NCBI GenBank assembly: GCA_017469945.1
Contig: JAFUFI010000014.1
Location: forward strand, 1-64,000
Source: Lachnospiraceae bacterium
GTDB taxonomy: Bacteria > Bacillota > Clostridia > Lachnospirales > Lachnospiraceae
Reading direction: 5' to 3'
DNA: 64,000 nt
The position numbers and the translations under genes were made by a program. The notes below the pieces were generated by a model, which worked only from the letters and a program-made list of their open reading frames with translations, did not search any database and was not told where the DNA came from. Shown piece by piece: positions 52,687-61,688 of the stretch (the first letter of the stretch is position 1; each line of letters opens with the position of its first letter).

Positions 52687-53193
52687 CTAAATGTCTCTGG
52701 TAATCCCAAGTTCGTTTAAAACTGCTTTTTGCTTTTCTTCCATAACGGCAGCTTCTTCTTCCGTCATATGGTCGTAACCGGATAAATGAAGCATACTGTG
52801 AGCCACTAAAAAAGCGAATTCCCGTTTAATGCTGTGTCCGTATTCTTCGGCCTGAGAAAGGATCCGGTCCTTTGAAAGGATTATATCTCCAAGTACAATA
52901 TCACCGGACTCAGGGTCGATGTAGTCAGCTTCCTCTCCCTCGGGGATAAAGTATTCTCCGGGCTTTTCAAACTCAAGATTCGGGAAGGACAAAACATCCG
53001 TCTCCTTGTCTATCTGCCTAAAGTCCTTGTTGTACTGTCTGATACCTTCATTGTCGGTAACAAGTACGTTTACGCTTATATTCCCGTAAGGACATTTTTC
53101 CATGGAAAGGACGCCTTCGCAAACATCCCGGACAACCTTCTCTATATCAAAATCAAATTGATGATCCGTTTCGTTATCAACGTAAAAGTTCAT
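52687..53193 (-). CDS. ybeY: Endoribonuclease YbeY (16S rRNA maturation factor)
   Basis: YbeY is a zinc RNase for 16S rRNA 3'-end processing and ribosome quality control. The 168-residue protein has the HAxLHLxGYDH-type site HSMLHLSGYDH, with LVTDNEGIRQYNKDFRQIDK and TDVLSFPN before it. An insert EKPGEYFIPEGEEADYIDPE is typical of this group. ATG at 53193 overlaps the upstream PgpH-like gene by 17 nt. The order phoH, pgpH, ybeY is conserved in Firmicutes. Confidence 0.95.
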   Translation of the reverse strand: MNFYVDNETDHQFDFDIEKVVRDVCEGVLSMEKCPYGNISVNVLVTDNEGIRQYNKDFRQIDKETDVLSFPNLEFEKPGEYFIPEGEEADYIDPESGDIVLGDIILSKDRILSQAEEYGHSIKREFAFLVAHSMLHLSGYDHMTEEEAAVMEEKQKAVLNELGITRDI

Positions 53194-54397
53194 AATATAA
53201 CTTTTCTTCCTTAAATATCTTTTTAATGGTACTGCAATCGTTCATAGTAAGATTGCTTTCACGGAAAATGCCGACTTTCTCGTATCTTGAAAAAGTGGCA
53301 TCAACCAGAGTATCTATCTGCTGTGAAATATCCGCATCGGGATTTTTCTCGTAAAGCGCTATAACGGCAAGGATGATTGTATGCGACAGCAAAAGTACGG
53401 CACACTCTCTGCTTTTAAGTCTGTTTCTTGTGCGCTTTGCGATAAAATCGGAATACTCCGTAAGTATATCCCGTGCAGGTCCGGGAAAACTCTCGCTTTC
53501 GAAAAACTCCGCTCTCTCTCCGGGATCAATAGGGCAAAATCTGTAATAATATCCGGCGCACTTAAGGGCTTCACTGTCCATACCCAAGCGAAGAGCTATC
53601 CTCTCGGTAAAGTATGAAGTATGGATAAGATGCTTATAGGTACGCTTGTCATTCTCCCTCATATCCGCAAGGAGATAGTATTCCGTATCGTTTAAGATCT
53701 GATATCTGTCTCTCCAGGAATACGTTACTTTAAGAGCATATAACCTTAGTCCGCCAAAGATTATGATTCCCGTAATTATAAGATTAAGACCGGGCAAAAG
53801 AAACTGCTCCGGCGATATCTGATTGGAGGATGAAAGGACGATTCCCGTAACCTCGCAGGTAAAAAGACAAAGCAGCGTTATAAGCAGGGGCTTTACTATT
53901 TTGATCTCGCTCTTTATGGGGAAAAACGTAGCTATGCCGACGCCTCCGCAGATAAGATAAAGGATCATTATTCCCGCCTTGCTTCCGGTGATAACCGTAG
54001 CTATGACAAGAAGCGTTGTTCCCGAGATCATCCCTATAAAAGGATTTGAAAAGGCGGCAAGTACAACAAAAAAGCCGGTAAAAGGCCACGCCGCCGATGG
54101 AACAAAGACGCAAAGAAGCGCAAATACAAGTCCTAAGATGAATATAAGCCAATATCTTTTAAGATTTCCCAGTGCTTCATTTTCAAAATACTTTTTAACG
54201 GGATAATGCTTTCTTACCGTATAGCCGAGGACCGCAAGGATTATCACGGAAAAGGCGCTTCTTTCAACCGCGGCAAGAATCTGCATATCGTAAAAATAAT
54301 AAATGGCTCCGACTGCGGCAAGTACTAAAATAATGCATATTATCTCGGGTAAAAACCACAAATATGAACTTTTTTTATTTTCTGTTTTTTCCGCCAT
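53177..54397 (-). CDS. Degenerate PgpH-like membrane protein (HD domain lost)
   Basis: The ~406-residue protein starts MAEKTENKKSSYLWFLPEII and has about seven membrane helices up to about 225, followed by a cytoplasmic domain. It sits between phoH and ybeY, the place of PgpH, a c-di-AMP phosphodiesterase of the 7TMR-HD type. In the HD domain TYHHS is TYKHL (253-257) and the metal-binding YYHDIGK is YYYRFCP (283-289). No HHG motif follows. The N-terminal extracellular domain is also missing. It is probably a non-catalytic c-di-AMP sensor or scaffold. ATG 54397 lacks a clear ribosome site; coupling to phoH is likely. Confidence 0.75.
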   Translation of the reverse strand: MAEKTENKKSSYLWFLPEIICIILVLAAVGAIYYFYDMQILAAVERSAFSVIILAVLGYTVRKHYPVKKYFENEALGNLKRYWLIFILGLVFALLCVFVPSAAWPFTGFFVVLAAFSNPFIGMISGTTLLVIATVITGSKAGIMILYLICGGVGIATFFPIKSEIKIVKPLLITLLCLFTCEVTGIVLSSSNQISPEQFLLPGLNLIITGIIIFGGLRLYALKVTYSWRDRYQILNDTEYYLLADMRENDKRTYKHLIHTSYFTERIALRLGMDSEALKCAGYYYRFCPIDPGERAEFFESESFPGPARDILTEYSDFIAKRTRNRLKSRECAVLLLSHTIILAVIALYEKNPDADISQQIDTLVDATFSRYEKVGIFRESNLTMNDCSTIKKIFKEEKLYYELLR

Positions 54398-55361
54398 GGG
54401 GTTTTTCTTTGTTTTCAAATTTGTCGTAAGCTTCCACAATTTTTTGAACAAGCGGATGTCTTACAACGTCCTTATTTGTCAGTTTACAAAAACTTATCCC
54501 CTCAACATTAGAAAGAACTCTTTGCGCAATATCAAGTCCGGATTTAACGCCGGGTGCAAGGTCTTTTTGCGTCTCGTCTCCGGTAACAACAACTTTACTT
54601 CCGAAGCCGATTCTTGTAAGGAACATCTTCATCTGCGCAGGCGTAGTATTTTGCGCCTCATCAAGGATGATAAAGGAGCTGTCTAAGGTGCGTCCTCTCA
54701 TATAAGCAAGAGGCGCTACTTCGATAAGACCCTTTTCCATATTCCTAAGGAAGCTCTCGGCGCCCATTATCTGATAAAGAGCATCGTAAAGAGGTCTAAG
54801 GTAAGGATCTACCTTGCTTTGAAGGTCTCCGGGTAAAAATCCAAGCTTTTCTCCCGCTTCTATGGCAGGTCTTGTGAGGATGATCCTTGAAACTTCTTCA
54901 TTTTTGAAAGCCGTGATAGCCATAGCCATTGCAAGATAGGTTTTACCAGTACCCGCAGGTCCCGTGCCAAAGGTTATCATAGATTTCTTTATTGATTCTA
55001 CGTATGATTTCTGTCCTACGGTTTTGGCCTTAACGGGCTTTCCGTTTACCGTATGGCAGATAATATCTTTATCTAGTTCTTCGAGCATTGAAGAAGAGTT
55101 TTCCTTCTCCATACTGATTGCATAATCCACGTTTTGTTCCTCGATGTCGTTTCCGTGTCCGGAATAAGATTTAAGCTCTCTGATAATTGAAACGGCGCTT
55201 TTAACGTTTTTTTCTTCGCCACGAACCGTAACTTCTCCGTTTCTGTCTATAACGGAAACGTTAAGGTTTTTCTCCAGCTTTTTAACATACATATCCCCCG
55301 CGCCGAAAATCTTTTGAAGGGATTCATTGTCCACTTCTATCTTTTCAATAACTTCATTCAT
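54375..55361 (-). CDS. phoH: PhoH-family ATPase / RNA-binding protein
   Basis: The 328-residue protein starts MNEVIEKIEVDNESLQKIFG and carries a KH-like N-terminal region (to about 100). The PhoH ATPase core has the Walker A GPAGTGKTYLAMA (about 137-149) and FIILDEAQNTTPAQMKMF, then VVTGDETQKDL. PhoH proteins are phosphate-starvation ATPases linked to RNA metabolism and YbeY. The gene overlaps the downstream PgpH-like start and follows pdp by 7 nt. Confidence 0.95.
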   Translation of the reverse strand: MNEVIEKIEVDNESLQKIFGAGDMYVKKLEKNLNVSVIDRNGEVTVRGEEKNVKSAVSIIRELKSYSGHGNDIEEQNVDYAISMEKENSSSMLEELDKDIICHTVNGKPVKAKTVGQKSYVESIKKSMITFGTGPAGTGKTYLAMAMAITAFKNEEVSRIILTRPAIEAGEKLGFLPGDLQSKVDPYLRPLYDALYQIMGAESFLRNMEKGLIEVAPLAYMRGRTLDSSFIILDEAQNTTPAQMKMFLTRIGFGSKVVVTGDETQKDLAPGVKSGLDIAQRVLSNVEGISFCKLTNKDVVRHPLVQKIVEAYDKFENKEKPHGGKNRK

Positions 55362-55368
55362 ATAAAAA

Positions 55369-56670
55369 CTAAATGATCCCCCTGATCAGTTTATTTGCAG
55401 ATACCTTCTCGTCGGAAAAATGATAAGCCTTTAAAAACCTTTCTATAACAGGTCCGGTCTTTTCCTCGGATGAAGCATATACCCTAGCAAGGGTCTCTCC
55501 GGCCTTAACCTCATCTCCAACCTTTTTATCAAGATACAAGCCAACGGTTAGGTCAATATCGCTTTCTTTTGTCTCTCTTCCGCCGCCCAGCATTAAAGAA
55601 CAGATTCCGATTTCGTCGCAGTCTATATGACTTATAAATCCGTCCCGGGGTGCTTCTATTATTTTAACTATAGGCGCAAGGGTTAGCTTTTCAGGCTCGT
55701 AAACGTATGACTTATCTCCGCCCTGAGCCTCCACAAAGGCAGCCAGCTTATCCAAAGCTTTTCCGCTTTTAACAGACTTTTCAAGCATATTACGGGCTTC
55801 AATTTCAGAAGATGTAATTCCGCCAAGGATAAGCATCTGAGTGCCGAGAGTATATACAAGCTCCGTAAAGTCCTCGGGGCCTTTACCCATAAGGGTATAG
55901 ATGGCTTCCCTTACCTCTATTGCATTTCCGACGGCTCTTCCTAAGGGCTGGTCCATATCGGAAATAACGGCGCTCATCTTTCTTCCCGCGTTCCTGCCAA
56001 TGGTTACCATCTCTTTTGCAAGCGCGAAGGAGTCTTCTTCAGTTTTCATAAAGGCTCCGCTTCCCGTTTTTACGTCTAGTACGATCGCATCCGCTCCGGC
56101 AGCAATCTTTTTGCTCATAATAGAGCTTGCTATAAGAGACATATTGTCGACTGTAGCCGTTACATCCCTTAAGGCATATAATTTCTTATCGGCAGGCGCA
56201 AGATCGGCGGTCTGTCCCATGATCGCGATGCCGATGTTATTTACATTTTTAATAAAGGTTTCATTGCTGATACCTGTAGAAAATCCCGGAAAACTCTCCA
56301 ATTTATCGATCGTTCCTCCGGTGTGTCCGAGTCCCCTTCCGCTCATCTTCGCTACGGGTACGCCGCAGGCGCAAACCATAGGCGTAAGGGCAAGAGATGT
56401 CTTATCCCCGACTCCTCCCGTTGAGTGCTTGTCGACCTTAATTCCTTTAATTGCGGAAAGGTCTAACTTATCCCCGCTCTCAGCCATCGCCATAGTAAGA
56501 TACAGAGTCTCTTTATCCGTCATCTTTTGGAAAAAAATGGCCATCATCAGGCTTGAAACCTGGTAATCGGGTATTTCCCCTTTTGTATACCCTTCAATGA
56601 AAAAACGTATTTCCTCTTCGGTAAGCTCGCCTCCGTTACGTTTTTTCATGATAATATCATACATTCTCAT
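55369..56670 (-). CDS. pdp: Pyrimidine-nucleoside phosphorylase
   Basis: The enzyme phosphorolyses uridine and thymidine to the free base and (deoxy)ribose-1-phosphate. The 433-residue protein starts MRMYDIIMKKRNGGELTEEE at ATG 56670, with GGGAGG 7 nt upstream. KHSTGGVGDKTSLALTPMV is the phosphate-binding hallmark and SGRGLGHTGGTIDKLESFPG the substrate loop. A longer frame would cut into nth. It lies between nth and phoH, a setting suggesting a housekeeping operon with RNA-metabolism genes. Confidence 0.94.
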   Translation of the reverse strand: MRMYDIIMKKRNGGELTEEEIRFFIEGYTKGEIPDYQVSSLMMAIFFQKMTDKETLYLTMAMAESGDKLDLSAIKGIKVDKHSTGGVGDKTSLALTPMVCACGVPVAKMSGRGLGHTGGTIDKLESFPGFSTGISNETFIKNVNNIGIAIMGQTADLAPADKKLYALRDVTATVDNMSLIASSIMSKKIAAGADAIVLDVKTGSGAFMKTEEDSFALAKEMVTIGRNAGRKMSAVISDMDQPLGRAVGNAIEVREAIYTLMGKGPEDFTELVYTLGTQMLILGGITSSEIEARNMLEKSVKSGKALDKLAAFVEAQGGDKSYVYEPEKLTLAPIVKIIEAPRDGFISHIDCDEIGICSLMLGGGRETKESDIDLTVGLYLDKKVGDEVKAGETLARVYASSEEKTGPVIERFLKAYHFSDEKVSANKLIRGII

Positions 56671-56690
56671 AAGCTTACCTCCCAAACCTT

Positions 56691-57326
56691 CTAAACACCT
56701 GCTTTTTTGCAGATTCCGTTTAAGCAGCACCTTTCGCAGTGCGGTTTTGTCCTTGCCGTGCAAACTTCCCGGCCGTGGTCCACCAAACGGTGACAAAAAG
56801 CATTTCCCTCCTCGGGAGGGATTATCTTCCAAAGCTCTTTTTCGACCTTACCGGGCTCTGTTATCCCCTTAACAAGTCCGATTCGGTTACAGAGTCTGAT
56901 ACAGTGCGTATCGGTAACGATAGCCGGCTTTCCGTAAATATCCCCCAAAACAAGATTTGCGCTCTTTCTTCCGACCCCGGGAAGCTTTAAAAGCTCTTCC
57001 ATTGTATCGGGAACGCGGCCGTTGTACTCATCAAGAAGCATCCTCATACAAAGAACTATATCTTTTGCCTTTGATCTGCCTAGGCCGCAGGGTTTAACAA
57101 TTTCCTCTATTTTGTCAGCTCCGGCCCCGGCAATAGCTTCCATCGTCGGATACTTTTCGTAGAGCTTTTCCGTGATGATATTAACCCTTGCGTCGGTACA
57201 CTGGGCAGCCAGCCTGACGCTTACAAGAAGTTTCCAGGGCTCTTTATATATGAGGGAGCATCCGGAATCCGGATACTCGATTTTTAAAAGCCTTATGGCT
57301 TCAAGCGCAAGTTCTTTCTTAGTCAT
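56691..57326 (-). CDS. nth: Endonuclease III
   Basis: Nth removes oxidised pyrimidines and nicks AP sites. The 211-residue protein has the helix-hairpin-helix LPGVGRKSANLVLGD (catalytic Lys), VTDTHCIRLCNRIGL (catalytic Asp) and the C-terminal [4Fe-4S] site CTARTKPHCERCCLNGIC. The spacing from first to second cysteine is seven residues rather than the six of E. coli Nth. It is between rlmH and pdp. Confidence 0.95.
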   Translation of the reverse strand: MTKKELALEAIRLLKIEYPDSGCSLIYKEPWKLLVSVRLAAQCTDARVNIITEKLYEKYPTMEAIAGAGADKIEEIVKPCGLGRSKAKDIVLCMRMLLDEYNGRVPDTMEELLKLPGVGRKSANLVLGDIYGKPAIVTDTHCIRLCNRIGLVKGITEPGKVEKELWKIIPPEEGNAFCHRLVDHGREVCTARTKPHCERCCLNGICKKAGV

Positions 57327-57333
57327 AAATTAC

Positions 57334-57813
57334 TCACTTATGATAAGGTTCATGATTAATGATCCTGTAGCTTCTGTAAATCTGCTCCAAAAGGACCACT
57401 CTCATAAGCTGATGAGGGAAAGTCATGTCGGAAAAACTAAGGTGCATATCCGCTCTTTTGGTGACGCTTTCATGAAGTCCCAAGGACCCGCCGATGATAA
57501 AACAGATACTGCTTTTGCCGTATGTTGCCTGTTTATCTATCCAGTCCGCAAGGCCTTCCGACGTAAGTTTTTTGCCCTTAATCTCAAGGGTGCAGACTAC
57601 GTCGGAGTCATTTACCTTTGAAAGAATACGTTTCCCCTCTTTCAGGAGAATTTCCTGCACAAGGGTATCAGAAGCGCCATCCGGCGTCATCTCGTCGTCT
57701 ACAGAGACTATCTCAAGCTTAACATATCTTGAAAGCCTCTTTGAGTATTCGTCTATGGCGTCTCTGAAAAACTTTTCCTTAATTTTTCCGACTGCGATTA
57801 CAGTGATTCGCAT
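57334..57813 (-). CDS. rlmH: 23S rRNA (pseudouridine1915-N3)-methyltransferase RlmH
   Basis: RlmH methylates pseudouridine 1915 of 23S rRNA using SAM, with a knotted SPOUT fold. The 159-residue protein begins MRITVIAVGKIKEKFFRDAI and has FIIGGSLGLHESVTKRADMH and LSFSDMTFPHQLMRVVLLEQ, the family signature. It ends with SYRIINHEPYHK, the usual tail. It is 13 nt after nfnB and 7 nt before nth. Confidence 0.96.
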   Translation of the reverse strand: MRITVIAVGKIKEKFFRDAIDEYSKRLSRYVKLEIVSVDDEMTPDGASDTLVQEILLKEGKRILSKVNDSDVVCTLEIKGKKLTSEGLADWIDKQATYGKSSICFIIGGSLGLHESVTKRADMHLSFSDMTFPHQLMRVVLLEQIYRSYRIINHEPYHK

Positions 57814-57826
57814 TAACTACTCCAGA

Positions 57827-59209
57827 TTATTTGCTTAAGTATTCGTCAATTCCCTTTGCAGCTGCTTTACCGGCACCCATTGCAAGGATAACGGTAGCTG
57901 CGCCTGTTACGGCATCACCGCCGGCATAAACGCGGTCTTTACTGGTAGCACCGGTCTCTTCGGAAGCTACGATACATTTATGCTTATTGATCTCAAGGCC
58001 CTCGGTGGTTGATGAGATAAGAGGGTTGGGAGATGTACCGAGTGACATGATAACAGTATCAACGTCAAGTACAAACTCGCTTCCGGGAATCTCAACGGGT
58101 CTGCGTCTTCCGGATGCATCTGGCTCGCCGAGTTCCATACGGATGCACTTCATACCGTTAACCCATCCCTTTTCGTCAGCAAGGATCTCGGTAGGATTGG
58201 TAAGAAGGTCAAAGATGATACCTTCTTCTTTAGCGTGGTGAACTTCTTCGACTCTTGCGGGAAGCTCTTCTTCGCTTCTTCTGTATACGATATGAACCTC
58301 AGCGCCAAGTCTTAAGGCAGTTCTTGCAGCGTCCATAGCAACGTTACCGCCGCCTACAACAGCAACCTTTTTACTCTTCATAATAGGAGTATTTGAATTT
58401 TCATCAAACGCCTTCATAAGGTTGCTTCTTGTAAGATACTCGTTAGCTGAAAATACACCGTTTGAGTTCTCCCCGGGGATACCCATAAACTTGGGAAGTC
58501 CGGCTCCGGATCCGATAAATACAGCCTCGAATCCTTCTTCATTTAAGAGCTCGTCGATAGTTACGGATTTACCAACAACAACGTCAGTCTCAATCTTTAC
58601 GCCGAGAGCCTTAACGTTTTCGATTTCTTTTGCAACAACCTTTTTCTTGGGAAGACGGAACTCGGGAATACCGTAAACAAGTACTCCGCCGGCTTCGTGA
58701 AGAGCCTCGAATACAGTAACATCATATCCGAGCTTTGCAAGGTCTCCGGCGCAGGTAAGTCCGGAAGGACCGGATCCGATTACGGCAACTTTCTTTCCGT
58801 TTTTCTTTTCGGGAGCCTTAGGCTTAATTCCATGCTCGGAAGCCCAGTCAGCAACAAATCTCTCGAGTTTACCGATTGAGATAGCTTCGCCCTTGATACC
58901 TCTGATACATTTTCCTTCGCACTGAGATTCCTGAGGGCATACTCTTCCGCAGACAGCGGGAAGTGCAGTGCTTTCGCTTAAGATCTCGTATGCTTTTTCA
59001 ATATCTCCGAGCTTAATCTGCTCGATAAATGCGGGGATATTTATAGAAACGGGGCATCCCTTTACGCACATTGCGTTTTTACAGTTTAAGCATCTTGAAG
59101 CCTCTTCCATAGCTTCTTCGAGTGTATATCCGAGACAAACTTCTTCGAAGTTGTGTGCTCTCTTAGCGGCATCCTGTTCCTTGATAGGAACTTTTTTCAT
59201 AACATCCAT
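57827..59209 (-). CDS. nfnB: NfnB: NADH-dependent reduced ferredoxin:NADP+ oxidoreductase, large subunit
   Basis: The 460-residue protein has N-terminal Fe-S cysteines in CLNCKNAMCVKGCPVSINIP and CGRVCPQESQCEGKC, and the FAD motif VIGSGPSGLTCAGDLAKLGY. The NADPH motif VVGGGNVAMDAARTALRLGA and C-terminal YAGGDAVTGAATVILAM are also present. It resembles GltD, the glutamate synthase small subunit, but no GltB large subunit is near. The partner immediately upstream is the NfnA-type flavoprotein, so electron-bifurcating NfnAB is the better reading. Confidence 0.85.
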   Translation of the reverse strand: MDVMKKVPIKEQDAAKRAHNFEEVCLGYTLEEAMEEASRCLNCKNAMCVKGCPVSINIPAFIEQIKLGDIEKAYEILSESTALPAVCGRVCPQESQCEGKCIRGIKGEAISIGKLERFVADWASEHGIKPKAPEKKNGKKVAVIGSGPSGLTCAGDLAKLGYDVTVFEALHEAGGVLVYGIPEFRLPKKKVVAKEIENVKALGVKIETDVVVGKSVTIDELLNEEGFEAVFIGSGAGLPKFMGIPGENSNGVFSANEYLTRSNLMKAFDENSNTPIMKSKKVAVVGGGNVAMDAARTALRLGAEVHIVYRRSEEELPARVEEVHHAKEEGIIFDLLTNPTEILADEKGWVNGMKCIRMELGEPDASGRRRPVEIPGSEFVLDVDTVIMSLGTSPNPLISSTTEGLEINKHKCIVASEETGATSKDRVYAGGDAVTGAATVILAMGAGKAAAKGIDEYLSK

Positions 59210-59252
59210 TTAAGAATTCTCCTTCATGTGTGGTAATGCGCATTAGTTTACT

Positions 59253-60131
59253 TTAATTGCAATGTCCGCATCCGCCGTGATGTGTATCACCTTCGGTTAA
59301 AGCAAGCATTGCTCTTCCCTCTTCTGTCTTGTAGAGGGTCTGACGTCTCATAGCTTCATCGAAATTAACCTTGAAACCGTCAAACTCGGGTCCGTCTACG
59401 CAGGCGAATTTAACTTCGTCACCGACGGTTACGCGGCACGCACCGCACATTCCCGTTCCGTCAACCATAATAGGGTTAAGGGAAACGATTGTAGGAATAT
59501 TAAGCTCTTTTGTAAGCATTACCGCAAACTTCATCATGATCATAGGACCGATACATACGCACTGGTCGTAGGTCTTTCCTTCAGCGTAAAGATCCTTTAA
59601 TGTCTGAGTTACCATACCGCTTCTGCCGTATGAACCGTCGTCTGTGGTAACATAGAGATTTCCGGCTACAGCCTTCATCTCGTCCTCAAGGATAAGAAGG
59701 TCCTTTGTCTTGCATCCTACGATAACATCAACATCTACGCCATGCTCGTGCATCCATTTAACCTGAGGATAAACGGGAGCGGTACCTACACCGCCGGCGA
59801 TAAAGATGATCTTCTTTTTCTTAAGCTCTTCTACCGGAATTGAAAGGAGCTCTGAAGGGCAACCTAATGGTCCGACAAAATCTCTGAAACTGTCTCCTTC
59901 GGCTAAATCTGCCATAAAAGTAGTCGCAGCGCCTATAACCTGGAATACTATGGTTACGGTCCCTTTTTCTCTGTCGTAATCGCAGATAGTAAGGGGAATT
60001 CTTTCGCCGTCATCATCGCATCTGACAATAACAAACTGTCCGGGCAAGCAGCGTTTAGCTACTCTGGGTGCTTCAACTTCCATAAGGAAAATCGTGGGAT
60101 TGAGCACCTTTTTCTTGATTATTTTATACAT
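59253..60131 (-). CDS. nfnA: NfnA: NADH-dependent reduced ferredoxin:NADP+ oxidoreductase, small subunit
   Basis: The 292-residue protein has a FAD-binding domain (GQFVIVRCDDDGERIPLTIC), an NAD domain (FIAGGVGTAPVYPQVKWMHE) and the C-terminal [2Fe-2S] cysteines in DGTGMCGACRVTVG and FACVDGPEFDG. With NfnB (59209) it couples NADH and reduced ferredoxin oxidation to NADP+ reduction. The family also includes PyrK and sulfide dehydrogenase. ATG at 60131; AGGAGGAG lies upstream. Promoter and operator at 60148-60193. Confidence 0.88.
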   Translation of the reverse strand: MYKIIKKKVLNPTIFLMEVEAPRVAKRCLPGQFVIVRCDDDGERIPLTICDYDREKGTVTIVFQVIGAATTFMADLAEGDSFRDFVGPLGCPSELLSIPVEELKKKKIIFIAGGVGTAPVYPQVKWMHEHGVDVDVIVGCKTKDLLILEDEMKAVAGNLYVTTDDGSYGRSGMVTQTLKDLYAEGKTYDQCVCIGPMIMMKFAVMLTKELNIPTIVSLNPIMVDGTGMCGACRVTVGDEVKFACVDGPEFDGFKVNFDEAMRRQTLYKTEEGRAMLALTEGDTHHGGCGHCN

Positions 60132-60147
60132 AGCTCCTCCTATTTAA

Positions 60148-60193
60148 CGCTTTTGAACGGGGTATAGTATATTTCAAAAGCGATAGATAACAA
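60148..60193 (-). promoter_or_regulatory. nfnAB promoter overlapped by an inverted repeat
   Basis: Minus-strand TTGTTA (60188-60193), 16-nt spacer and TATACT (60166-60171). CGCTTTTGAA (60148-60157) and TTCAAAAGCG (60173-60182) form a 10-bp perfect inverted repeat whose ends flank the -10, a position suited to a redox-responsive repressor. It may alternatively be an RNA hairpin ending the upstream zinc-ribbon transcript. Confidence 0.5.
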
Positions 60194-60194
60194 A

Positions 60195-61670
60195 TTAATC
60201 CAGTTTTTCAACCTCTCCGGTCATCACATCGACGGAATATCTGGTATCGAGAGTCGTAACCAGGCCGCTCTCATTGTATATATATTCATCAAATACGTAT
60301 CCGTATGAGGTTCCAAAAACTCCGGGATCCTTGATAATGGATATAAGATCCAGCTGAATAACTCCGCCGTTTTCCATAGATCCGTTGGGGTTTACGGTAA
60401 GGCCTTTACTGAAAAGGTAATTAAGGACAATGTCCCTGGCCTGAGTTACGTCCACATTGTATTCTATATTAAAATGGTATTTAACATCAACCACTTCTGA
60501 CGAAACACCGTTTTTATTTATGCAAACAAATTTATAATGAGATACTCCGGGGAGCATAACAATAGGCGCTGTATACTTATACGAAAGGCTCGAAGGATAA
60601 GAACCGTCCGTTGTATAGTAGTAAGCCATCTCGCCTTCTGTATAGTTGGAGATCTCGATAAATGTAGGCTCCGAGTACTCTCCTGAAGCAGGGGTTATTT
60701 CGGGCTTTATAGGCGGAAGTATTTTTATTTCGACTGATGCGGAAACCGAATCGCTCTTGATTCCCAGTTCATTCTCGCAATAGGCCGTTATCTTGTAAAG
60801 ACCGTTGTCCAAAAGAACCGATCCTTTATAGACCTCATCCTCAACAACGCTTTCTGTATTTCCGTCCTTAGTGCATAAAACGCTGTATTTTATGGTTTCA
60901 CCTTTTCCGGCTTTTATAACAAGAAGCTGGGGCAGCTCATATACTCCGTCCTTTGTATCAATAACGGGAGCATCCACAAAATACATGGAATACTTTTCAT
61001 TTACGGACTCATCGTCTATTTTTTTAAGAAGCTCGGCTATCTTATCATAGGCCTTTTCGGAGTCATAAAACTTTATAACAACATCAAGTGCGGCAGCTCT
61101 CTCGCCTTCGGAAAAATCGGGATTATCGTACATACTAAGGTATGTATCTACATACATCTCCTTATCGCCGCTTTCGTAATACGCGATTCCGAGCTTTGTC
61201 AAAAAGGCTCTGTCACTTCTGTTTCCCGGAAGCAAGGATTCATACAGCATGATCGCCGTATCATAATCTCTGCGCTCTAAAGCCTGGTCAGCTTTTCTCA
61301 TTTTATAACCATCGGATGTAAAGAAAAGAATTGCAAGTACCGTGATAACTATAATAAGCAAAAAGCTTCCGGCTACGATTCCGTAATTAATAGGCTTGGG
61401 AAGCTTTAAAAGCCTTCCCGTAACGCTTGTATCTTCAGGTCCCGGGATATTAGCTTCATCGCCAGATTTTTCATTACCGGATTTTGCCTCTGAGCTATTT
61501 TTATTTTTTTCTTCGGTTCCGGAAAAGACGCCTTTACTAAGGCTGCTGACAGTTTTCTTGGCATCATCCAAAACAGGATCGAAATCCGGAACAATATGAA
61601 TATCTTGGCCGCAGGATTCACAATAAAGAGATCCCTCTTTAATCTCTGCGTTACAAAATGGACACTTCAT
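60195..61670 (-). CDS. Zinc-ribbon, single-pass membrane protein with TPR and chitobiase-type beta domain
   Basis: The 491-residue protein starts MKCPFCNAEIKEGSLYCESC, a zinc ribbon (CPFC...CESC). A charged linker follows, then one membrane helix (about 95-118; IVAGSFLLIIVITVLAILFF) and TPR-like helices (about 125-225; LERRDYDTAIMLYESLLPGN). The external beta-rich region (EITPASGEYSEPTFIEIS, AYYYTTDGSYPSS) is of the CHB_HEX_C_1 type. Likely surface-exposed; function unknown. It follows folD by 18 nt. Confidence 0.8.
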   Translation of the reverse strand: MKCPFCNAEIKEGSLYCESCGQDIHIVPDFDPVLDDAKKTVSSLSKGVFSGTEEKNKNSSEAKSGNEKSGDEANIPGPEDTSVTGRLLKLPKPINYGIVAGSFLLIIVITVLAILFFTSDGYKMRKADQALERRDYDTAIMLYESLLPGNRSDRAFLTKLGIAYYESGDKEMYVDTYLSMYDNPDFSEGERAAALDVVIKFYDSEKAYDKIAELLKKIDDESVNEKYSMYFVDAPVIDTKDGVYELPQLLVIKAGKGETIKYSVLCTKDGNTESVVEDEVYKGSVLLDNGLYKITAYCENELGIKSDSVSASVEIKILPPIKPEITPASGEYSEPTFIEISNYTEGEMAYYYTTDGSYPSSLSYKYTAPIVMLPGVSHYKFVCINKNGVSSEVVDVKYHFNIEYNVDVTQARDIVLNYLFSKGLTVNPNGSMENGGVIQLDLISIIKDPGVFGTSYGYVFDEYIYNESGLVTTLDTRYSVDVMTGEVEKLD

Positions 61671-61688
61671 CTGACTTCTCCGGAAGAA

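Noticed and set aside
57827..59209. Glutamate synthase small subunit (gltD)
   Set aside because: No GltB-sized partner nearby. The neighbour is an NfnA-type flavoprotein with 2Fe-2S cysteines, so NfnB fits better.
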